Shown here piece by piece: positions 1 to 5,244 of a stretch of 5,244 bases of DNA. The notes below the pieces were generated by a model. That model did not search any database and was not told where the DNA came from. It saw nothing but the letters and a program-made list of their open reading frames with translations. Source of the DNA: Desulfobulbaceae bacterium (GTDB lineage Bacteria > Desulfobacterota > Desulfobulbia > Desulfobulbales > Desulfobulbaceae); NCBI GenBank assembly GCA_011322715.1, contig DRLX01000130.1, positions 1 through 5,244 of the forward strand. Reading direction: 5' to 3'. The translations under genes were made by a program, and so were the position numbers. Numbering within the stretch: the first letter of the stretch is position 1; the number at the start of each line of letters is the position of its first letter.

Positions 1-437
1 TGATTGCCGTAAATTCGGCATTAAAGCTCAATAACCTGCAGGTCAGTTATATTGTGCCGACTTTGCAGGCCTTTAACGAAATGATCGCGCACCTGCATGC
101 TAAAGGTATCAAGGAGTGGGTTGAAAGCAAGAGTGAAAATCCGGATATCAATTACGGCAGGCATCCACTTGCCTCCATCGCCCAGATGGAAAAGGTGATG
201 AAACGGGTTGATAAAACACTTGAGCATATTACGGAACCTATACTGGTCCTGCAGGGGGATAATGATCCGGTCGTTAATCCCAAGAGTGCGCAGCTTATTT
301 ACCGACGGGTGCATTCTTCAATGAAAAAATTGATAATGCTGCCAAGAAAAAATCACATTATTGTTACCGGTGCGGGTGAGGAAGAGGTCTTTGAAACCGT
401 GCACCGTTTTATAGGTGATGTGCTTCATACAAAATGA
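1..437 (+). CDS. Alpha/beta-hydrolase (esterase/lipase-like), C-terminal part, 5' truncated by window edge
   Basis: The reading frame is open from base 3 to the TGA at 435-437 and has no in-window start, so this is the 3' end of a longer gene. A GTG at 54 is only an internal valine. The visible 144 residues hold the last part of an alpha/beta-hydrolase fold. A helical, cap-like stretch comes first. Next is a hydrophobic strand (ILVLQ) ending in GDNDPVV, whose second Asp (codon 264-266) fits the catalytic acid. A further strand (KKLIML) leads to a histidine in KNHIIV (codon 354-356), which fits the catalytic His. A C-terminal helix (EEEVFETVHRFI) closes the fold. The nucleophile serine must lie upstream of the window. 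Spacing and motifs resemble carboxylesterase/monoglyceride-lipase or S33-type families; the substrate cannot be told. It ends just before acnA and is probably co-transcribed with it. Confidence 0.85.
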   Translation, partial: IAVNSALKLNNLQVSYIVPTLQAFNEMIAHLHAKGIKEWVESKSENPDINYGRHPLASIAQMEKVMKRVDKTLEHITEPILVLQGDNDPVVNPKSAQLIYRRVHSSMKKLIMLPRKNHIIVTGAGEEEVFETVHRFIGDVLHTK

Positions 438-445
438 GAAACCAC

Positions 446-450
446 AGGAA
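446..450 (+). promoter_or_regulatory. Ribosome-binding site deciding the acnA start
   Basis: AGGAA lies 7 nt before the ATG at 458. The alternative in-frame ATG at 434 overlaps the hydrolase stop (ATGA) but has no purine-rich site before it (the upstream bases are CTTCATACAAA). The ATG at 458 is therefore preferred. The site lies 9 nt past the hydrolase stop, close enough for ribosomes finishing the hydrolase to re-initiate. Confidence 0.65.
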
Positions 451-457
451 CAGCGCC

Positions 458-3241
458 ATGAATACTTCCACCTCAGCAGAAATAGATGTCCGCAGGCAGC
501 TTCAGATCAACGGCACGACCTATACCCTGTATGCGCTGACCGCTCTTGAGGAGTACGGGTACAACAATATCGATCATCTCCCCTATTCCATCCGCATTCT
601 CCTGGAAAACCTGCTCCGCTATGGAGGGACGGATATGGTGAGCCGGGAGGATATTGACAATCTGGCATCCTGGAGTCCCGACATGAATAGTCCAGGCTCT
701 ATTCCTTTTATGCCGGCTCGCGTTGTTTTGCAGGATTTCACCGGGGTGCCGGCACTTGTTGATTTGGCGGCTCTTCGAGCAGCGGTTGCCCGTCATGGGG
801 GAGATCCGGACACGATGAATCCCTTTGTTCCTGCTGATCTTATTATTGACCATTCCGTTCAGGTTGATTTTTTTGGCGATAAAGATGCCCTGGCTCGTAA
901 TGTAGAGCGTGAAATGGAGCGAAACCGAGAGCGGTACGCCATGCTGCGCTGGGGCCGGAAAGCCTTTACAAATTTCCGGGTGGTGCCGCCGGGTACCGGC
1001 ATCGTCCATCAGGTCAACCTGGAGTACCTGGCCTCTGTCGTGCAGAAGGCGGAAAAGGATGGTGAATTTTTTCTCTACCCGGACACGGTCCTCGGTACCG
1101 ACTCGCATACAACCATGATTAACGGCCTGGGCGTGCTTGGTTGGGGCGTCGGCGGCATTGAGGCGGAAGCGGTCCTGCTTGGTCAGCCCTATTTCATGCA
1201 GATCCCGGAAGTGGTGGGTGTGCGGCTTGCCGGCAGCTTGCGGGAGGGTATCACTGCAACCGATCTGGTCCTCACCATTACCGAGTTTTTACGTGAGCAG
1301 GGCGTGGTCGGTCGCTTTGTCGAGTTTTTTGGTCCGGGTACCCGTCGGCTCAGCCTGCCGGATCGGGCAACCATCGCCAACATGGCCCCGGAATATGGGG
1401 CGACCATGGGATTTTTTCCCGTGGATGAGCAAACCCTCATCTATCTTCGTGCCGGCGGCAGGAAAAAGGAACTGGTTAATCTGGTCGAACAATACAGCCG
1501 AAAGCAGGGGCTTTTCCGCTCCCTGGACAGCCCTGATCCTCTCTACAGTGTCGTTTATACTATTGAACTCGATCAGGTTGAATCGAGCCTGGCCGGTCCT
1601 AAAAAACCGCAGCACCGGATCCCGTTATCCGGAATGAATGATGCTTTTTTGGCCCAGCTGTCCCCTGCGCCGGACCGGAACGCCTCGCAGGAGAGTAACG
1701 GCGGCTGCTGGGCGGATGAGGGCGGTGCGTGTCAACTGGTCATTCCTGAGTGCGGATGTCCTGAGGTTCCTGAAAATGGGTTGCGGCAAGGGTATTTTGA
1801 TGTGGACGGCGAGCAGATTCCTCTCAAAGACGGATCCGTGGTTATTGCCGCCATCACCAGCTGTACCAATACCTCCAATCCGGCCGTTATGATTGGGGCC
1901 GGACTGTTGGCCCGTAAGGCCGTGCAACTCGGATTACAGGCAAAACCATGGGTGAAAACCAGTATGGCGCCGGGGTCAAAAGTTGTCAGTCGTTACCTTG
2001 AAGACGCCGGTCTGCTTGCGTCGCTGGAGTCCCTTGGCTTTTACATCGTCGGCTATGGATGTACCACCTGTATCGGCAACAGTGGCCCGTTGAACAGTGA
2101 GATAGCAAAGATCATCAAACAAAAGCAGCTGCTGACGGCCTCGGTACTCAGCGGCAATCGAAATTTCGAAGCACGCATCCATCCTCTTGTTCGCGCAAAT
2201 TACCTCTGTTCACCCCTGCTTGTCGTTGCTTATGCCATCGCCGGCAGTGTTACCATGGATTTAGACAATGAGCCTCTGGCAGTGACGGCAGACGACCACC
2301 CGATTTATCTTCGTGATATCTGGCCCACTAATGAAGAAATCCGTGCTGTCGTCAAAGAGACTGTTCGGCCGGAATTGTTCACCGCGAGTTACGGAGAGGT
2401 CTTTACCGGCAATGAAAGCTGGAATACCATGAAGGTCTCCGGAGGCAGCCTGTTTGAGTGGGATGCCGACTCTTCCTATATTCGGGAACCGCCGTTTTTC
2501 AAAGGATTACCGGAGAAGCCAAGGCCTGTGTCTGACATCAATGATGCCGCTGTTCTGGCGATTTTCGGTGATACCATCACAACCGATCACATCTCACCGG
2601 CCGGTGCAATTCCGGTGGACAGCGCTGCCGGTGAATATCTACAGGGACTTGGCATTGATCCCGCGGATTTCAACAGTTTCGGATCGCGGCGCGGCAATCA
2701 TCAGGTCATGATGCGCGGGACTTTCGGCAATATTCGAATTCGCAATCAGATGGTTGACAGGGAAGGCGGGTTTACCCGCTTGATGCCGGGTGGAGAGGTG
2801 ATGAGTATTTTTGACGCCGCCATGGAGTATAAAAAAAGCGAGACACCGCTGGTGATCTTTGCCGGTGAGGATTACGGCACCGGCAGTTCACGCGACTGGG
2901 CCGCCAAGGGAACGTTGTTGCTTGGGGTGAAAGCTGTTTTCGCCAAATCTTTTGAGCGGATCCATCGCAGTAATCTCATCGGTATGGGGGTGCTGCCGCT
3001 CCAGTTGGAAGAAGGAGAAGATACCGATTCTCTTGGCATTGACGGCAGTGAGAGAATTACCCTGCACGGGCTTGCCGATGGTTTGACGCCCGGTGAGCAG
3101 GTCAGGGTAACGGTGCAAAAAGATGATGATGCATCCTTTTCCTTTAGTGCCACGGTCCGGCTCGATAATGGTATGGAAGTAGAGTACTATCGCCATGGCG
3201 GTATCCTGCACAAGGTTCTTCGTCAGATACTTGCCCGGTGA
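458..3241 (+). CDS. acnA: Aconitate hydratase A (IRP/AcnA-type [4Fe-4S] aconitase)
   Basis: Cytoplasmic TCA/glyoxylate-cycle enzyme interconverting citrate and isocitrate through cis-aconitate. Numbered from the ATG at 458 (927 residues; 935 from the ATG at 434), the active-site motifs run in family order. They are DHS (131-133), DSH (215-217), cluster ligand Cys469 in TSCTNTSNP, ligands Cys535 and Cys538 in GCTTCIGNSG, Arg568 and Arg573 in SGNRNFEAR, the swivel-domain GD-x4-TDHISPAG (from about 704), and SSRDWAAKG with Ser811-Arg812. The 66- and 69-residue spacings between ligands match IRP1/AcnA as I recall them. Domains 1-3 and the C-terminal swivel domain are all present, so the enzyme should be active. 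It is longer than the usual roughly 890 residues, mainly because of a Cys-rich, Gly/Pro-containing insertion near 405-445 (C417, C425, C432, C434). It follows the hydrolase gene closely, and no terminator is evident after its TGA. Confidence 0.97.
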   Translation: MNTSTSAEIDVRRQLQINGTTYTLYALTALEEYGYNNIDHLPYSIRILLENLLRYGGTDMVSREDIDNLASWSPDMNSPGSIPFMPARVVLQDFTGVPALVDLAALRAAVARHGGDPDTMNPFVPADLIIDHSVQVDFFGDKDALARNVEREMERNRERYAMLRWGRKAFTNFRVVPPGTGIVHQVNLEYLASVVQKAEKDGEFFLYPDTVLGTDSHTTMINGLGVLGWGVGGIEAEAVLLGQPYFMQIPEVVGVRLAGSLREGITATDLVLTITEFLREQGVVGRFVEFFGPGTRRLSLPDRATIANMAPEYGATMGFFPVDEQTLIYLRAGGRKKELVNLVEQYSRKQGLFRSLDSPDPLYSVVYTIELDQVESSLAGPKKPQHRIPLSGMNDAFLAQLSPAPDRNASQESNGGCWADEGGACQLVIPECGCPEVPENGLRQGYFDVDGEQIPLKDGSVVIAAITSCTNTSNPAVMIGAGLLARKAVQLGLQAKPWVKTSMAPGSKVVSRYLEDAGLLASLESLGFYIVGYGCTTCIGNSGPLNSEIAKIIKQKQLLTASVLSGNRNFEARIHPLVRANYLCSPLLVVAYAIAGSVTMDLDNEPLAVTADDHPIYLRDIWPTNEEIRAVVKETVRPELFTASYGEVFTGNESWNTMKVSGGSLFEWDADSSYIREPPFFKGLPEKPRPVSDINDAAVLAIFGDTITTDHISPAGAIPVDSAAGEYLQGLGIDPADFNSFGSRRGNHQVMMRGTFGNIRIRNQMVDREGGFTRLMPGGEVMSIFDAAMEYKKSETPLVIFAGEDYGTGSSRDWAAKGTLLLGVKAVFAKSFERIHRSNLIGMGVLPLQLEEGEDTDSLGIDGSERITLHGLADGLTPGEQVRVTVQKDDDASFSFSATVRLDNGMEVEYYRHGGILHKVLRQILAR

Positions 3242-3365
3242 ATATGAGAGTATGAGGCTGTTTCGTCGACAGGTTGCCGTTGACTCCTCGTTGCTGAGTA
3301 ATGGTTGTTAGTAAATTTTTTGACCATATTCATTGTTGACAGAGGTTTATTTTTTGTTCATGGTG

Positions 3366-3393
3366 GTGACTAAGGGTTCCTGGACCCTATAAT
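3366..3393 (+). promoter_or_regulatory. Sigma-70-type promoter for the lysine-rich small gene
   Basis: A perfect -10 box TATAAT (3388-3393) lies 16 nt after GTGACT (3366-3371), a 4-of-6 match to the -35 consensus. Transcription would start near 3400, giving a leader of about 75 nt before the ATG at 3475. A better -35-like TTGACA at 3336-3341 is too far from this -10 box to pair with it. The weak -35 together with a spacer palindrome suggests an activated or repressed promoter; that part is inference. Confidence 0.6.
3373..3388. promoter_or_regulatory. Imperfect palindrome in promoter spacer, candidate operator
   Basis: AGGGT (3373-3377) and ACCCT (3384-3388) form a perfect 5-bp inverted repeat around TTCCTGG-like core bases, within AGGGTTCCTGGACCCT. 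It sits between the -35 and -10 boxes and its last base is the first base of TATAAT, so a protein bound there would block RNA polymerase. There is no U-run after it and it lies upstream of the predicted start site, so it is not a terminator. No regulator is recognised. Confidence 0.3.
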
Positions 3394-3474
3394 GCTATAC
3401 GATCAGTGATTCAACAGAATCGGTGCTGTTACCGGTTTTACCCACATGAATCCTTTACCTCAGGGAGAAACGGC

Positions 3475-3612
3475 ATGAGTAAGAAAAAGGACAAAAAGAA
3501 AGACAAGAAGAAAGAATGCAAGAAAAAGGCATGTAAGGCAAAAGACGTAAAAAAGAAATGTAAGAAAAAAGATAAGAAGAAAAAAAAGAAAGATAAAAAG
3601 AAGAAAAAATAA
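3475..3612 (+). CDS. Lysine-rich 45-residue protein with three cysteines, function unknown
   Basis: I do not recognise this protein. The ATG at 3475 is preceded by GGGAG (3463-3467) with 7 nt spacing, and the frame runs to TAA. An in-frame GTG at 3406 would extend it into the leader but has no ribosome-binding site. Of 45 residues, 31 are lysine, 5 aspartate and 1 glutamate. The pattern is (KKKD)n-like: SKKKDKKKDKKKEC, then a central segment with Cys15, Cys20 and Cys29, then a pure K/D tail. Lysine codons are split almost evenly (16 AAA, 15 AAG) and the few other residues are spaced regularly, which argues for selection on protein rather than an A-rich accident. No signal peptide or membrane segment is visible. 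A strongly basic, disordered chain could bind nucleic acid, polyphosphate or another polyanion, and the Cys residues could bind metal or form disulfides; all of this is inference. It has its own promoter and terminator. Confidence 0.75.
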   Translation: MSKKKDKKKDKKKECKKKACKAKDVKKKCKKKDKKKKKKDKKKKK

Positions 3613-3658
3613 CAAAGAACAACCTGCGGGATCGTTTTCCTGCTGAGTGTGTATGTAT

Positions 3659-3690
3659 AAGGGTCACGGCTTGCGCCGCGACCCTTTTTT
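3659..3690 (+). terminator. Rho-independent terminator after the lysine-rich gene
   Basis: GGGTCACGGC (3661-3670) pairs with GCCGCGACCC (3675-3684) around a TTGC loop, giving a GC-rich stem with one A-C mismatch. Six T follow (3685-3690), and the preceding AA (3659-3660) can extend the stem. It lies 46 nt after the stop at 3612. On the opposite strand the stem is followed by TTATACATAC, so it should work mainly for + strand transcription. Confidence 0.9.
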
Positions 3691-3798
3691 AATCTGTTTT
3701 TGCTCTGCGGCAAAGCGTGGCCGAATGATAGTTCGACCTGTCCTGCCATTTGGTATTGAAGGGCTGTCGAGCGATTACCGAACCACGCGTCTTTCAGG

Positions 3799-3827
3799 AT
3801 GACAACCGACCGGCTATGCTCTATTAT
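3799..3827 (+). promoter_or_regulatory. Sigma-70-type promoter for the PilZ-like gene
   Basis: ATGACA (3799-3804, 5 of 6 matches) is followed by a 17-nt spacer and TATTAT (3822-3827, 5 of 6). A perfect TATAAT (3827-3832) overlaps the end of this -10 box, but its spacer to ATGACA would be 22 nt. Either way the start would be near 3834-3840, giving a leader of about 95 nt that contains the hairpin at 3874-3897. Confidence 0.6.
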
Positions 3828-3873
3828 ATAATAAAGTTAGGGCTGCAAATGTATATGATCAGGCTAGAGACGG

Positions 3874-3897
3874 CCTGCATAATGACCCTTATGCAGG
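3874..3897 (+). promoter_or_regulatory. Perfect 9-bp stem-loop in the leader of the PilZ-like gene
   Basis: CCTGCATAA (3874-3882) and TTATGCAGG (3889-3897) are exact inverted complements around a 6-nt loop TGACCC. The element lies downstream of the predicted promoter start and ends 33 nt before the ATG at 3931, leaving the ribosome-binding site free. It has no T-run, so it is not a standard terminator. It could be an operator for a dimeric repressor or an RNA element affecting stability or translation. I see no match to the cyclic-di-GMP riboswitch motifs I know. Confidence 0.55.
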
Positions 3898-3930
3898 AGT
3901 GGTCTTTTCAACCGGCGAGAGGAGATTCTC

Positions 3931-4359
3931 ATGGAGAAAAAACCGAGCTGGAACGATATCCCTTCCCTGGGATTACAGCTGGAGACGGATGAGTTGAATA
4001 AAAAAAGAGATAACAGGGCCGAGGTTCGTCTGCCTTGCCGGGACCTGCTGGAGTTGTTCATGCTGGATACCGGTACCATAGCCGTGCAGGTAAAGCCCGC
4101 GCAGGGGAAGACCGTCCAAAAAGGGCTTCTTCTTGATATTAATCAGAAAGGCATGGGGTTGGAGATAGAGGCCCACGACCTCAAGAAAAATGATTCGATT
4201 TTGATAGGGACCGTGTTGGGACAACGCGGATTTACAACCAGTGCAGTTGTTCGCTGGGCCCGTCCCAACAAGATCGGCGTCGAGTATATCAACCCTAAGC
4301 CGGAAGATTATACTTTTTTATCGGAGTTATACGGGGCCAAGATCCTCAATAATATCTAA
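3931..4359 (+). CDS. PilZ-domain-like protein, putative cyclic-di-GMP receptor
   Basis: Small soluble protein of 142 residues. The ATG at 3931 has an excellent ribosome-binding site, GAGAGGAG (3917-3924), with 6 nt spacing. The PilZ signature is present in order: R29-AEV-R33 (RxxxR), then after about 36 residues D69-I-N-Q-K-G74 (DxNxxG in place of the common D/NxSxxG). Beta-strand-like segments alternate after that, ending in a VVRWARPNKIGVEYI segment typical of the last PilZ strands. In this family the two motifs bind cyclic-di-GMP, and single-domain members act as adaptors controlling motility, exopolysaccharide or other surface functions. The first 25 residues are polar and look flexible, and no membrane segment or second domain is visible. 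The partner is not shown by context: upstream is a terminated single-gene unit, downstream a convergent rhomboid gene. Ligand binding is inferred, since the Ser-to-Asn change could alter affinity. Confidence 0.8.
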   Translation: MEKKPSWNDIPSLGLQLETDELNKKRDNRAEVRLPCRDLLELFMLDTGTIAVQVKPAQGKTVQKGLLLDINQKGMGLEIEAHDLKKNDSILIGTVLGQRGFTTSAVVRWARPNKIGVEYINPKPEDYTFLSELYGAKILNNI

Positions 4360-4368
4360 ACAACCTGC

Positions 4369-4389
4369 CCGGCACTATTCATATGCCGG
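4369..4389. repeat. Short inverted repeat at the convergent gene junction
   Basis: CCGGCA (4369-4374) and TGCCGG (4384-4389) are perfect complements separated by 9 nt that include the rhomboid stop codon. The position between two converging genes would suit a two-way transcription end. There is no T-run on the + side (ATTGCG follows), and only the weak GCAGGTTGTTTAG on the - side, so terminator activity is uncertain. Confidence 0.3.
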
Positions 4390-5085
4390 ATTGCGAACCA
4401 GGGGCACAAGAAGGAACCCGCAGAGAAAACCACCTATATGGGCCCAGAAAGCAACTCCGCCGCCCGTGGCCGAAAGGCTGGGAATCCCGGCAACAAGCTG
4501 AATGACAAACCAGTATCCAAGCATGGCCATGGCGGGCAGGGACACCGTTGTGATAAAAAAGCCAAGAAAGAGTAAGGTCTGGACGCGGGCATGGGGATAG
4601 AGACGACCATAGGCGCCCATGATTCCCCCTATGGCTCCCGACGCCCCCACCATGGGTAGAGCGCTTGTCGTATTGGTAAGGATTTGCGCACCTGCAGCGA
4701 CCAGCCCGCAGAGAAGGTAAAAAAGAATAAATCGTCCGGGTCCCAGGGCGTCCTCCACGTTGTCACCGAACACCCAAAGAAACCACATGTTACCGATCAG
4801 GTGAAACCAGCCGCCGTGCAGGAACATGTGGGTCAGTAGGGTATACACTCCGCGTTGATCCTGCACAATACAATACATATCCCGGCCGACCCGAACATGG
4901 GTTCCCGGCGGCAACAGACCAAGCAACTTCCCTGGAATTAAGCCAAAGGCACACAATGAATGCGCAAGTGGTTGCGGACTCCCGAAGCCCTGCACAAACA
5001 GCCAAGCTGCAACGCAAATGATAATGATGGCAATGGTCGCTATCGGTTGCCGGGTCGTGGCGTTTTCATCATAGAGCGGAAACAT
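4375..5085 (-). CDS. Rhomboid-family intramembrane serine protease
   Basis: Polytopic inner-membrane protein of 236 residues that should cleave other membrane proteins within or near the bilayer. The catalytic pair is visible: Ser149 in GASGAIGG and His216 in AFWAHIGGFLCG. The oxyanion-hole motif HxxxN is present as H95-LIG-N99. The first membrane helix covers about 15-34 (IATIAIIIICVAAWLFV). A long polar loop (about 36-80) with the family-typical FGLIPGKL follows. Further helices lie near 94-107, 119-136, 145-160, 168-186, 189-202 and 211-229, giving roughly six or seven spans. The start ATG (5083-5085) is preceded on its strand by AAAGGG with 7 nt spacing. The loop after helix 1 holds two cysteines (C45, C72) that may face the periplasm. 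The substrate is unknown. The gene converges on the PilZ gene with 15 nt between the stops, so co-regulation is not implied. Confidence 0.95.
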   Translation of the reverse strand: MFPLYDENATTRQPIATIAIIIICVAAWLFVQGFGSPQPLAHSLCAFGLIPGKLLGLLPPGTHVRVGRDMYCIVQDQRGVYTLLTHMFLHGGWFHLIGNMWFLWVFGDNVEDALGPGRFILFYLLCGLVAAGAQILTNTTSALPMVGASGAIGGIMGAYGRLYPHARVQTLLFLGFFITTVSLPAMAMLGYWFVIQLVAGIPSLSATGGGVAFWAHIGGFLCGFLLVPLVRNPAYE

Positions 5086-5244
5086 ATCTCAGCCCTTTAC
5101 CTTTGGATTTCAGGATTGCCCGGCGGTCGATACAGCGGAGCCGGCCGACATCATAATGCCGCAGGGTGATTTGCATTGATAGCTGTCTGCCATTTGCCGA
5201 TGGACGTTGAAGCTGTGAGTCAGGAAAAAACCTAATTGATGCCA

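Noticed and set aside
3265..3284. GTCGAC-N8-GTTGAC hairpin after acnA as a terminator
   Set aside because: Only six pairs including one G-U, and no T-run follows; not convincing.
3279..3371. Recurrent GTTGAC/TTGAC/GGTGAC words between acnA and the small gene as a repeat array of binding sites
   Set aside because: Spacing is irregular and the words are short; TTGACA at 3336 has no -10 box at a proper distance. Chance is adequate.
3406..3474. GTG-initiated N-terminal extension of the lysine-rich protein
   Set aside because: No ribosome-binding site before the GTG, the composition differs sharply from the rest, and it starts only a few bases after the predicted transcription start; the ATG at 3475 has a clear site.
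3438..3749. Long Phe/Ser-rich open frames on the minus strand opposite the lysine-rich gene
   Set aside because: They are the mirror of the AAA/AAG codons (TTT/CTT) and run through the terminator; no start signals.
3715..3788. GCGTGG ... CCACGC inverted repeat
   Set aside because: Six-base arms about 60 nt apart with no extension; expected by chance.
3750..3992. 80-codon plus-strand frame overlapping the PilZ gene start
   Set aside because: It crosses the predicted promoter and hairpin, starts at a GTG without a ribosome-binding site, and has no family features.
3618..4368. Exact 10-nt repeat AACAACCTGC after the stop codons of both the lysine-rich gene and the PilZ gene
   Set aside because: Several exact 10-mers are expected by chance in a 5-kb window; no further similarity on either side.
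4960..5169. Plus-strand 69-codon frame over the rhomboid start
   Set aside because: Shadow of the rhomboid gene, no ribosome-binding site and no family resemblance.

Overview
The window looks like ordinary bacterial chromosome, Gram-negative by its gene content: an IRP/AcnA-type aconitase, a PilZ-family protein and a rhomboid protease. Codon use and gene style would suit a deltaproteobacterial (Desulfobacterota-like) organism. That is an impression only, because no rRNA or lineage marker is present. No mobile element, CRISPR array or tRNA was seen.

Layout. (1) 1-437 (+): the C-terminal part of an alpha/beta-hydrolase, which entered the window already in progress. (2) 458-3241 (+): acnA, a complete [4Fe-4S] aconitase with all cluster ligands and active-site motifs, plus an unusual Cys-containing insertion just before the cluster-binding domain. 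The hydrolase stop lies 20 nt before the preferred acnA start, so the two are probably co-transcribed and translationally coupled. (3) 3242-3474: intergenic, with no convincing acnA terminator, but with a promoter carrying a perfect TATAAT and an imperfect palindrome in its spacer. (4) 3475-3612 (+): a 45-residue protein that is 69% lysine with three cysteines, preceded by a good ribosome-binding site and followed by a strong intrinsic terminator (3659-3690). It forms a self-contained single-gene transcription unit of about 290 nt. (5) 3613-3930: a gene-free stretch of 318 bases holding that terminator, a good sigma-70 promoter (3799-3827) and a perfect 9-bp hairpin in the leader of the next gene. 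(6) 3931-4359 (+): a small single-domain PilZ-like protein. (7) 4375-5085 (-): a rhomboid intramembrane serine protease, convergent with the PilZ gene, with a 15-nt gap and a short inverted repeat across the junction. (8) 5086-5244: upstream of the rhomboid gene; it holds the rhomboid ribosome-binding site, and I see no gene or clear promoter.

The genes do not form one evident pathway. The aconitase serves central carbon metabolism (citrate to isocitrate), PilZ suggests cyclic-di-GMP signalling, and the rhomboid suggests membrane proteolysis. The two items most worth a second look are the lysine-rich Cys-containing miniprotein with its own promoter and terminator, and the CX7CX6CXC insertion in the aconitase.
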